Assembly (NCBI RefSeq): GCF_030731085.1
Contig: NZ_JASNFN010000025.1
Location: forward strand, 18,115-82,114
Length of the DNA: 64,000 nucleotides
Direction: 5' to 3'
Source of the DNA: Blastococcus carthaginiensis
Lineage (GTDB): Bacteria > Actinomycetota > Actinomycetes > Mycobacteriales > Geodermatophilaceae
The translations under genes and the position numbers were made by a program. This document shows, in pieces, positions 57,302 through 64,000 of the stretch. Position 1 is the first letter of the stretch; each line of letters opens with the position of its first letter. The notes below the pieces were generated by a model. That model was not told the DNA's origin. It did no database searches and worked only from the letters and a program-made list of their open reading frames with translations.

Positions 57302-58363
57302 CTAACCGCGGGCGGCCCGGCTCACGCCGATCCACCGGTCGAGCAGCGCCGCCGCGCGCCCGTCGTCGACCGCCGCCGCCGCCCGCTCCAGCCCGGCGGC
57401 GAGGCCGTCGTGCAGCCGTGCCGGCCGCTCGTCGAACGCGACCAGCGCAGCGGCCGAGTTGAGCAGCACCGCGTCGCGGACCGGCCCGCGCTCGCCGTCC
57501 ACGAACCGACGGAACACCTCGGCGTTGACCCGGGCGTCACCGCCGCGCAGGGCGTCCGGCGCGGGCGCCTCGATGCCGAGCGCGCCGGGGTCGACGCGGT
57601 CGGGCGCCACCTCGCCGTCGCGGACGACCCAGACCGACGATGTGGTGGCGGTGGTCAGCTCGTCGAGCCCGTCGTCACCGCGGAACACCAGCGCCCGCGT
57701 CCCCCGGGCGGCGAGCACCTCGGCGAGCACCGGGGCCATGCGCGCGTTGGCGCAACCGATCGCCGCCGCCACCGGGCGCGCCGGGTTGGTCAGCGGGCCG
57801 AGGAAGTTGAACACCGTGCCGATGCCCATCTCCCGGCGCGGGGCGGCCGCGTGCCGCATGCCGGGGTGGAAGACCGGGGCGAAGAAGAACCCGATGCCGG
57901 CCTCGCGGACGCACGCGGCCACGGCGTCGGCCGGCAGGTCGATGACCACGCCGAGCGCCTCGAGGACGTCGGCGGCGCCCGACGACGACGACGCCGCCCG
58001 GTTGCCGTGCTTGGCCACGGGGGCGCCCGCGGCGGCGGTCACCACCGCGGCCATCGTGGAGATGTTGACGGTGTGGGCGCCGTCCCCGCCGGTACCGACG
58101 ATGTCGACGCAGTCCATCGGCAGCCGGACCGGCGTGGCCCGGGCGAGCATCTCGGCGGCCAGCCCGGCTACCTCCTGCGCGGCCTCCCCCTTGGCCCGCA
58201 GCGCCACGGTGAAGCCGGCCACCTGAGCCGGGGTCGCCTCGCCGGTCATCACCTCGCGCATCGCCCAGCGGGTGTCCTCGGCGGTGAGGTCCTGCCCGGC
58301 CAGCAGGCGGTTGAGCAATCCGGGCCAGGTGGGTGCGGCCGTCGGCGTTCCCAGGGCCGTCAC
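57302..58363 (-). CDS. trpD: Anthranilate phosphoribosyltransferase
   Basis: 353 residues from the GTG at 58363. It transfers phosphoribose from PRPP to anthranilate in tryptophan synthesis. Motifs: DIVGTGGDGAHTVNIST (PRPP), KHGNRAASSSSGAADVLEALG and PVFHPGMRHAAAPRREMGIGTVFNFLGPLTNP. The start overlaps the receiver-like gene by four bases, so the two form one unit with a leaderless promoter at its head. In M. tuberculosis trpD (Rv2192c) has the same neighbours, as I recall. Confidence 0.94.
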   Translation of the reverse strand: MTALGTPTAAPTWPGLLNRLLAGQDLTAEDTRWAMREVMTGEATPAQVAGFTVALRAKGEAAQEVAGLAAEMLARATPVRLPMDCVDIVGTGGDGAHTVNISTMAAVVTAAAGAPVAKHGNRAASSSSGAADVLEALGVVIDLPADAVAACVREAGIGFFFAPVFHPGMRHAAAPRREMGIGTVFNFLGPLTNPARPVAAAIGCANARMAPVLAEVLAARGTRALVFRGDDGLDELTTATTSSVWVVRDGEVAPDRVDPGALGIEAPAPDALRGGDARVNAEVFRRFVDGERGPVRDAVLLNSAAALVAFDERPARLHDGLAAGLERAAAAVDDGRAAALLDRWIGVSRAARG

Positions 58364-58788
58364 CGGCGCGCCGCGGGCCGGCCCGCGCGGGCCCGGAGCA
58401 GCTCGGCCACCACCCCGGGGGCGACCAGCGGGTCGACCGGCAGGGCCAGCGTCGCCTCCGCGCGGGACCAGTGCGCCAGCCAGCGGTCGGACTGCCGGGC
58501 GACGAGCAGGCACACCACCGGCCGGTCGGAGACCTCCACCTCCAACTGCCGGGCGAGCGCCATCCCACCGGTGGGCTGCGCCTCGCCATCGAGGACGCAC
58601 AGGTCGATCCCGCCGGCGTCGACCGCGGCCACCACCTCGTCGCCCGTCGAGCACTCCAGCCAGCTCAGCGGACCCACGTCGGGAGCCGGCTGCCGCCCGA
58701 CCGCCGCGCGCACCGCGTCGCGGACCTCCGGGCGGTGGCTGTAGAGCAGCACGGTGGCCGGCGCGGCGGGCTTCTCGGCAGCACTCAC
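58360..58788 (-). CDS. Receiver-domain-like protein
   Basis: 142 residues from the GTG at 58788, with TAGGCT seven bases upstream. It has an N-terminal VLLYSHRPEVRDAVRAAV strand-helix, a central GIDLCVLDGEAQPTGGMALARQL where the aspartate sits at the phosphorylation position, and a VVCLLVARQSD strand, all consistent with a CheY-like fold with poor conservation of the acidic pocket. No output domain is present. It is translated just before trpD. It may be a pseudo-receiver; its role is unknown. Confidence 0.7.
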   Translation of the reverse strand: MSAAEKPAAPATVLLYSHRPEVRDAVRAAVGRQPAPDVGPLSWLECSTGDEVVAAVDAGGIDLCVLDGEAQPTGGMALARQLEVEVSDRPVVCLLVARQSDRWLAHWSRAEATLALPVDPLVAPGVVAELLRARAGRPAARR

Positions 58789-58795
58789 GCCGCCG

Positions 58796-58801
58796 AGCCT
58801 A
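58796..58801 (-). promoter_or_regulatory. -10 element for the receiver-trpD operon (leaderless)
   Basis: Minus-strand TAGGCT, seven bases before the GTG at 58788. Confidence 0.5.
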
Positions 58802-58907
58802 GTGCCCGGATGCATCCGTGCAGGCCGGGCCGGTGCGTCGGTATCGACCTGATCACGACGACGCCACGCCGTCACCACCCGCAGTCGTGACGGCGCCCTG
58901 CCGATGC

Positions 58908-58913
58908 CATGAT
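58908..58913 (+). promoter_or_regulatory. -10-like CATGAT before ctaE
   Basis: CATGAT, seven bases before the GTG at 58921, overlapping two in-frame ATGs. It favours the GTG as true start. Confidence 0.35.
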
Positions 58914-58920
58914 GAGCCCC

Positions 58921-59532
58921 GTGACAACGGCCCCCGTCGCGAGCAGCACCTTCGACACCTCGCGGGTGCACTCCCTGACCCGACCGAACATGGTCAGCGT
59001 CGGCACGATCATCTGGCTCGCCAGCGAGCTGATGTTCTTCGCCGGCCTGTTCGCCATGTACTTCACCGCGCGAGCCCGGGCCACCGAGGGGTGGCCGCCG
59101 GAGCCCACCGAGCTGAACCTGCCCTACGCCACGTTCTTCACCGTGATCCTCGTGCTGTCGTCGGTCACCTGCCAGTTCGGCGTCTTCGCGGCGGAGAACG
59201 GCAACGTCTACGGCCTGCGGCGCTGGTTCACGATCACCTTCGTGATGGGTCTGGTCTTCGTGCTGGCCCAGGCGAACGAGTACCGCGAGCTGGTCGTGCA
59301 CGGGACGACGATCGCCTCGTCGACGTACGGTTCCGTCTTCTACCTCACGACGGGTTTCCACGCCCTGCACGTCATCGGTGGCCTCATCGCCTTCGTCTAC
59401 GTGCTCATCCGGTCCACGATGGGCCGTTTCACGCCGGCGCAGGCGACCTCGGCCATCGTGGTCTCCTACTACTGGCACTTCGTCGACGTCGTGTGGGTCG
59501 GGCTCTTCGCCACGATCTACCTGATCCGCTAG
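58921..59532 (+). CDS. ctaE: Cytochrome c oxidase subunit III
   Basis: 203 residues from the GTG at 58921, the start that aligns with remembered actinobacterial CtaE; ATGs at 58909 and 58912 are possible. Five hydrophobic helices and the subunit III motifs are present: MFFAGLFAMYF, QANEYRELV, GSVFYLTTGFHALHVIGGLIA and the end SYYWHFVDVVWVGLF. It is part of the aa3 oxidase, which in actinobacteria forms a supercomplex with the bc1 complex encoded next. ctaC, ctaD and ctaF are not in the window. Confidence 0.95.
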   Translation: MTTAPVASSTFDTSRVHSLTRPNMVSVGTIIWLASELMFFAGLFAMYFTARARATEGWPPEPTELNLPYATFFTVILVLSSVTCQFGVFAAENGNVYGLRRWFTITFVMGLVFVLAQANEYRELVVHGTTIASSTYGSVFYLTTGFHALHVIGGLIAFVYVLIRSTMGRFTPAQATSAIVVSYYWHFVDVVWVGLFATIYLIR

Positions 59533-59539
59533 GGAACCG

Positions 59540-60382
59540 GTGTCCACCACGAACCCGCAGTCCGACGCCCCGCTCGCCGACGCCGGCACACCGGTCGACC
59601 GGGCGCGCGCACGCCGTCGCTCCAAGCACCGCCGGCGGCTCGCCAACGTCGCGGGCCTCATGGCCTCGCTCGTCCTCACCGGCTCCCTGTACTCGGTGAT
59701 CGCCCCCGCGCAGGCGGCCGACGAGGGTACGAGCGAGTCGGCGGCCGAGGCGGCCGGGCGCGAGCTCTACGAGCGCAGCTGCATCTCCTGCCACGGCGAG
59801 AACCTCGAGGGCGTGCCCAACCGCGGCCCATCGCTGATCGGTGTCGGGGAGGCCGCCGTCTACTTCCAGGTGCACACCGGCCGCATGCCGCTGGTCCGCC
59901 AGGAGGCCGACGCCCCCGACAAGCCGGCCGTCTTCTCCGACGAGGAGATCGACCAGCTCATGACCTACGTGCAGGCCAACGGCGGCGGGCCGACGCTCCC
60001 GTCGGGCGATCTGCGCGAGGGCGACCTCGCCCTCGGCGGTGAGCTGTTCCGGCTCAACTGCTCGTCCTGCCACAACTTCGTCGGGCAGGGCGGCGCGCTC
60101 TCCTCCGGCAAGGCGGCGCCGAGCCTGGAGAGCTCCAGCGATCTCGAGATCTACACCGCGATGCTGTCCGGCCCGGAGAACATGCCGGTCTTCGGCGACA
60201 ACCAGCTCACCCCGGAGGAGAAGCGCTCGATCATCCTCTACGTCCAGACCATCAAGGACATGGCCGACCCCGGCGGCGCCGGCATCGGCCGCATCGGCCC
60301 GGTCAGCGAGGGCCTGGTCATCTGGATCGTCGGCATGAGCGCCCTCCTGTTCGGCATCTTCTGGATGGGGAGCAAGGCGTGA
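59540..60382 (+). CDS. qcrC: Diheme cytochrome c subunit of the bc1 complex
   Basis: 280 residues. An N-terminal hydrophobic segment (about 35 to 58), two c-type heme sites (C81-ISC-H85 and C174-SSC-H178), and a C-terminal membrane helix (about 252 to 275). The diheme design replaces a separate cytochrome c and passes electrons directly to the oxidase. The start GTG is eight bases after ctaE. The stop overlaps a 26-codon frame that leads to qcrA. Confidence 0.95.
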   Translation: MSTTNPQSDAPLADAGTPVDRARARRRSKHRRRLANVAGLMASLVLTGSLYSVIAPAQAADEGTSESAAEAAGRELYERSCISCHGENLEGVPNRGPSLIGVGEAAVYFQVHTGRMPLVRQEADAPDKPAVFSDEEIDQLMTYVQANGGGPTLPSGDLREGDLALGGELFRLNCSSCHNFVGQGGALSSGKAAPSLESSSDLEIYTAMLSGPENMPVFGDNQLTPEEKRSIILYVQTIKDMADPGGAGIGRIGPVSEGLVIWIVGMSALLFGIFWMGSKA

Positions 60383-60459
60383 GCACGCCCGCGAGCCCAT
60401 CGACCACCACGGCTGCCGCGCGATCGCTGACCACGACCGCCGGCAAGGAGGAAGCGTGA
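60379..60459 (+). CDS. Possible 26-residue micro-ORF between qcrC and qcrA
   Basis: A frame opening with GTG at 60379 overlaps the qcrC stop by four bases (GTGA), and its own stop overlaps the qcrA GTG in the same way. Its first bases (GTGAGCACGCCCGCGAG) nearly repeat the qcrA start (GTGAGCACCCGCGAG). The product is Ser/Thr/Ala-rich. It may be only a coupling peptide or a duplicated start region; real expression is unproven. Confidence 0.3.
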   Translation: MSTPASPSTTTAAARSLTTTAGKEEA

Positions 60460-61568
60460 GCACCCGCGAGACCCGCCCCGGCTCGGCCGGCGGCGAGGAC
60501 ACCCCCGGTCCCCTGCACGGCGGGCCGGACGACGACTACACCCCCGAGCAGCTCGCTGCCATGCGCCGCGAGGAGCTCGACCTCCTCGGTGCGCGGTACG
60601 ACGGCGTCGAGGTCCTCCACGTCGACCCGGGCCCCGAGCCCGGCTCGGCGATCGAGCGCCGGGCGGTGCGCCAGGTCGGCTGGACCTTCACCCTCGCCGG
60701 CGTGTTCGCCTTCCTGTTCCTGGTCGTCTACGTCGGCTCGGGCTGGTTTCTGCCCGAGTGGTCGTGGGCCGAGGAGGGCTCGACCTGGAGCGCGCTGTTC
60801 ACGCCGCTCCTCGGCCTGTTCATGGGGCTCTCCCTCGCCCTGGTCGGCGCGGGTCTGGTGCTCTACACGAAGAAGCTTCTCCCGCACGAGACCGCGGTGC
60901 AGGACAAGCACGACGGTTCGCACTTCGACCGCGTCACCTCCGGTGCGACGCTGGTCGGCGGCTACCACAACAGCGGGCTCCCCCGCCGCAAGCTGATCAC
61001 CCGCTCGCTGGGGTTCATGGGCGCCGGTGTCGGCATCATGCTGCTGGCCCCCCTCGGGGGCCTGATTAAGAACCCGAACACCGGCAATCCGCTCGGCCGC
61101 ACCTCCTGGGCCGAGGGCGTCCGCCTCGTGCGTGACGACGGCAGCCCGGTCCGTCCCGGCGACCAGGAGCCCGGCTCCCTGGAGACGGTGTTCCCCGCCG
61201 TCCCCGGCGGCAACCGGCAGTCCGACGCCGCCACGATGCTGATCCGGCTCCGGCCGGAGCAGTTCGAGGCCGACCAGCCGCGCGAGGGCCAGGCGGACTT
61301 CGGCTACGGCGACTACGTCGCCTACTCCAAGATCTGCACGCACGCCGGTTGCCCGGTCTCGCTCTACGAGCAGGAGACCGGCCGCATCCTGTGCCCCTGC
61401 CACCAGTCGCAGTTCGACGTCAGCCAGGGCGCCAAGCCGATCTTCGGGCCGGCGACCCGCTCGCTGCCGCAGCTCCCCATCACGGTCGACGACGAGGGCT
61501 TCTTCGTCGCCCGCAGTGACTACATTGAGGCTGTTGGCCCGACCTACTGGAACCGGGAGCGCATCTGA
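60456..61568 (+). CDS. qcrA: Rieske iron-sulfur subunit of the bc1 complex
   Basis: 370 residues, GTG after AAGGAGGAAGC. A long cytoplasmic N-terminus, then three hydrophobic segments (about 75 to 95, 105 to 130 and 185 to 205), as in the actinobacterial type with three helices. The cluster is bound by CTHAGCP and CPCHQSQFD. It moves electrons from quinol to QcrC. The stop shares one base with the qcrB ATG. Confidence 0.95.
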   Translation: MSTRETRPGSAGGEDTPGPLHGGPDDDYTPEQLAAMRREELDLLGARYDGVEVLHVDPGPEPGSAIERRAVRQVGWTFTLAGVFAFLFLVVYVGSGWFLPEWSWAEEGSTWSALFTPLLGLFMGLSLALVGAGLVLYTKKLLPHETAVQDKHDGSHFDRVTSGATLVGGYHNSGLPRRKLITRSLGFMGAGVGIMLLAPLGGLIKNPNTGNPLGRTSWAEGVRLVRDDGSPVRPGDQEPGSLETVFPAVPGGNRQSDAATMLIRLRPEQFEADQPREGQADFGYGDYVAYSKICTHAGCPVSLYEQETGRILCPCHQSQFDVSQGAKPIFGPATRSLPQLPITVDDEGFFVARSDYIEAVGPTYWNRERI

Positions 61569-63253
61569 TGGCAGCTCGCACCGCCACGGCGCCGGGGGCC
61601 CCGACCACGAGGCTCGGCAAGTCCGCGCTCGAGATCGACGACCGCCTCGTCGTCGCCGGACCTCTCCGGCGGACCCTCAACAAGGTCTTCCCCGACCACT
61701 GGTCCTTCCTGCTCGGGGAGATCGCGCTCTACAGCTTCATCATCCTGCTGCTGTCGGGCACCTACCTGACCTTCTTCTTCCAGGCCTCGATGACCGAGGT
61801 CACCTACGACGGCTCCTACGACCCGCTGCGCGGCATCGACATGTCGATCGCCTACGCCTCGACGCTGGACATCTCCTTCGACGTCCGCGGCGGCCTCTTC
61901 ATGCGCCAGCTGCACCACTGGGCGGCGCTGATGTTCGTGGCGGCGATCGTCGTCCACCTGCTCCGCATCTTCTTCACCGGTGCCTTCCGGCGTCCGCGCG
62001 AGACGAACTGGCTCATCGGCGTCGTCCTGCTGATCCTGTCGCTGCTCGAGGGCTTCGCCGGCTACTCGATGCCCGACGACCTGCTCAGCGGCACGGGGCT
62101 GCGGATCATGTCCGCGATCATCCTCGCGATCCCGGTGGTCGGTACCTGGATGCACTGGGCGGTCTTCGGGGGCGACTTCGTCGGCGAGCTCATCGTGGGC
62201 CGGCTCTACATCGCCCACGTGCTGCTCATCCCGGCGATCATGCTGGCCCTCATCGCGGTGCACCTGCTGATCCTGGTCAAGCAGAAGCACACCCAGTTCC
62301 CCGGCCCGGGGCGCACCGAGCACAACGTGGTCGGCAACCGCCTCTTCCCCACGTTCGCGGGGAAGGCGACCGGTCTGCTGTTCGTCGTGTTCGGGGTCTG
62401 CGCCGCGCTCGGCGGCCTCGTGCAGATCAACCCGGTCTGGCTGTGGGGCCCGTACAACCCGGCTCAGGTCTCGGCCGCGTCGCAGCCCGACTGGTACATC
62501 ATGTGGCTGGACGGCTCGTCGCGGTTGTTCCCTGCGTGGGACCTGAACCTGCCGGGCGACTACACGATCCCCGCGCTGTTCTGGCCGACCGCGGTGCTGC
62601 CGGGCATCATCTTCGCGCTGCTGCTCTTCTACCCGATGATCGAGCGGAAGCTGACCGGGGACACCGCCTCGCACCACCTGCTCCAGCGCCCCCGCGACGT
62701 CCCGGTGCGCACCTCGCTGGGCATGATGTCGATCGCCTTCTACGTCGTGCTGCTGATCTCGGGTGGTAACGACGTCGTCGCCGACAAGTTCGACATCAGC
62801 CTGAACGCGATGACCTGGGCCGGCCGCATCGGGATGATCCTGCTGCCGCCGATCGTGTACGTGCTCACCTACCGCATCTGCCTCGGTCTGCAGCAGCACG
62901 ACCGGGAGGTGCTCGAGCACGGCATCGAGACCGGTGTGATCCGGCGCCTGCCGCACGGCGAGTTCATCGAGGTCCACCAGCCGATCGGCCCGGTGGACGA
63001 GCACGGTCACGGCCAGCTCGCCTACGGCGGTGCTCCGGTGCCCAAGAAGATGAACCAGGTCGGTGCTGCACGACGCGCGATCCGCGGCTTCTTCTCCCCC
63101 GTGGAGGAGCCGACCGCGGTCGAGATCGATCAGCGCGCGGAGGGCCGCGGGCTCTCCGCCGGCGAGGCGGACCGGGAGCTGACGACCTCCGGTCGTCCCT
63201 CCGAGGGTGGCCGTCCGTCCGACGGTGGTCGCCCGCAGGACCCGCGCGACTGA
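61568..63253 (+). CDS. qcrB: Cytochrome b subunit of the bc1 complex
   Basis: 561 residues. Eight or nine membrane helices carry the heme-binding histidines, for example in RQLHHWAALMFVAAIVVHLLRIFF and AHVLLIPAIMLALIAVHL, with the quinol-site PDWY-like segment SQPDWYIMWLDGS. The C-terminal extension of about 120 residues is cytoplasmic and ends in a low-complexity Arg/Gly/Pro region (GRPSEGGRPSDGGRPQ). It is the main catalytic subunit and the known target of Q203-type inhibitors in mycobacteria. A strong terminator follows. Confidence 0.95.
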   Translation: MAARTATAPGAPTTRLGKSALEIDDRLVVAGPLRRTLNKVFPDHWSFLLGEIALYSFIILLLSGTYLTFFFQASMTEVTYDGSYDPLRGIDMSIAYASTLDISFDVRGGLFMRQLHHWAALMFVAAIVVHLLRIFFTGAFRRPRETNWLIGVVLLILSLLEGFAGYSMPDDLLSGTGLRIMSAIILAIPVVGTWMHWAVFGGDFVGELIVGRLYIAHVLLIPAIMLALIAVHLLILVKQKHTQFPGPGRTEHNVVGNRLFPTFAGKATGLLFVVFGVCAALGGLVQINPVWLWGPYNPAQVSAASQPDWYIMWLDGSSRLFPAWDLNLPGDYTIPALFWPTAVLPGIIFALLLFYPMIERKLTGDTASHHLLQRPRDVPVRTSLGMMSIAFYVVLLISGGNDVVADKFDISLNAMTWAGRIGMILLPPIVYVLTYRICLGLQQHDREVLEHGIETGVIRRLPHGEFIEVHQPIGPVDEHGHGQLAYGGAPVPKKMNQVGAARRAIRGFFSPVEEPTAVEIDQRAEGRGLSAGEADRELTTSGRPSEGGRPSDGGRPQDPRD

Positions 63254-63265
63254 TCGACGCCTGAC

Positions 63266-63302
63266 AGAGGGGCCCCGGTGGAACATCCACCGGGGCCCCT
63301 CT
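63266..63302 (+). terminator. Terminator of the ctaE-qcrCAB operon
   Basis: Perfect 17-base stem (63266-63282 with 63286-63302) and a three-base loop, 13 bases after qcrB. Confidence 0.85.
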
Positions 63303-64000
63303 GCATCTCCGACCGTTTCACTGCACCGGCTCGTCGGTGTGACCGCAGAGCCCGCGGCGCTCCCGCGGGCGGCGCGGGACCCTGGCACTGACGTGCGCGG
63401 AGCGGCCGGTCCGGTCGCCGGTCCGAACGGCTGCGAGGCCGCCCGGGGCCCTCGGCGGTGCTGCAGCACCGAGCCGCCCCGCTCGCCCGTGGTGGAGCCC
63501 GCTCCCCGGCGCCCGCCCGGAGCCGTCAACCCCGGTCAGCCACTGCGCCGCGACCTCGTGGAGCGGGCGCGGGCGGCGCTCCCAGACCCCGCCCGGTCCA
63601 CCTGGGCTCGTCAGCGACCTGCTGAGGCCGCTCCTGCGCCTCCCGTCCCTCGCCGCCAGCCCCGCCGCAGCCCGGCCGGCCCGGCTGGCGCCGCCTCGGA
63701 CACGGAGCGGTTGCGCCCGCCGTGCGTGACACGGTGCCACGGCCCGCGTCGATCCCCACGAGCCCGTTCCCCGTCCCCCGGGCCTGCATCCGCCCCGGAC
63801 GCGACGAGGGGACCGTGGCGCCTGGGTGGATCGGACCGCCGTCCATGACGCCCGCGAGGCCGCCCGTGTCCCTCCGCGGGGTGCAGCACCGTCCCCGCTC
63901 CGAGCCCGGGCAGGTCCCCGGGACGACGCTCCGGATCCACGGAAGGGCCCCCCCCCCCGGGGGCGGGGGGGGGCGGGTCGGGGGTACGGGCGGGGGGGGC
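63303..64000. other. No supported gene; low-complexity end
   Basis: Open frames exist in several phases here but none shows a recognisable domain, a ribosome site or a leaderless promoter, and they contradict each other. The last 54 bases (63947-64000) are runs of C and G, including 11 C in a row and 9 G in a row, which look like the ragged end of a sequence contig. Confidence 0.6.

Noticed and set aside
63207..63940. Several overlapping frames on both strands after qcrB
   Set aside because: They contradict each other, begin before or inside the qcrB terminator, and show only low-complexity Pro/Arg/Ala sequence.
1..64000. CRISPR array, tRNA or rRNA gene, insertion sequence
   Set aside because: No regularly spaced repeats, cloverleaf sequences, transposase motifs or terminal repeats were found on reading both strands; short tRNA-like segments were not followed up by folding.

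Overview
The window is very GC-rich actinobacterial chromosome with dense coding on both strands, many 4-base stop/start overlaps and frequent GTG starts. The gene content (carotenoid genes, qcrCAB/ctaE respiration genes, PknL-type kinase, PimB-type mannosyltransferase, FadD15, class II DAHP synthase, RipA-like hydrolase) and the gene order closely resemble, from memory, the Mycobacterium tuberculosis stretch Rv2172c-Rv2196. Together with the composition and the carotenoid locus this suggests a Geodermatophilaceae-like soil actinobacterium (Blastococcus, Geodermatophilus, Modestobacter). The genus is an inference, not a proof.

Layout. 1-6 kb: truncated lipase, a LolA-like lipoprotein plus ABC exporter operon, a small membrane protein, and a GAF/PP2C (SpoIIE) phosphatase. 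6.0-14.7 kb: a defence island, with a MazEF-like toxin-antitoxin pair, hsdM-hsdS-hsdR, a putative PD-(D/E)xK nuclease (DUF5655-like) on the same strand, and a VapBC pair. 15-24 kb: metF, then the carotenoid block idsA-crtI-crtB converging on crtYd-crtYc, an Rv2175c-like DNA-binding protein, an FMN-dependent hydroxy-acid oxidase, and glyA behind a ZTP riboswitch. 24-31.6 kb: PASTA kinase, endonuclease IV, AbiEi/DUF559 protein, aroG-ltaE, pfkA (with residues typical of pyrophosphate-dependent enzymes). 31.9-43.8 kb: chemoreceptor, exoribonuclease AS, Na+/H+ antiporter, SDR divergent from a Baeyer-Villiger monooxygenase-hydrolase-TetR operon, plsC-like acyltransferase, esterase, membrane protein, LOR/SDH-type enzyme. 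43.9-55 kb: ROK glucokinase, small CxxC protein, ArsA-like protein with a degenerate P-loop, SRPBCC protein, fadD15, pimB-like GT4, M48 protease, a NlpC/P60 hydrolase behind a c-di-AMP riboswitch, a small cysteine protein, and an NlpC/P60-VanY fusion. 55-63.3 kb: DEDDh/GIY-YIG nuclease, Lrp-like RAM protein, receiver-like protein with trpD, then ctaE-qcrC-qcrA-qcrB. The last 700 bases carry no convincing gene and end in G/C homopolymers that look like a contig edge.

How genes work together. The 3' end supplies the bc1 complex and part of the aa3 oxidase. The carotenoid block takes isoprenoid diphosphates to phytoene, lycopene and cyclised carotenoids. metF, glyA and ltaE form a loose one-carbon/glycine group. 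Several genes build or remodel the envelope (PimB, FadD15, acyltransferase, two peptidoglycan hydrolases, PASTA kinase). Regulation visible in the sequence includes two riboswitches, a tandem TetR-type operator, toxin-antitoxin operators, five hairpin terminators, and a recurrent leaderless promoter layout (A at position 2 and T at position 6 of the -10, then 6-8 bases, then ATG/GTG). That layout was used to choose many of the start codons below.
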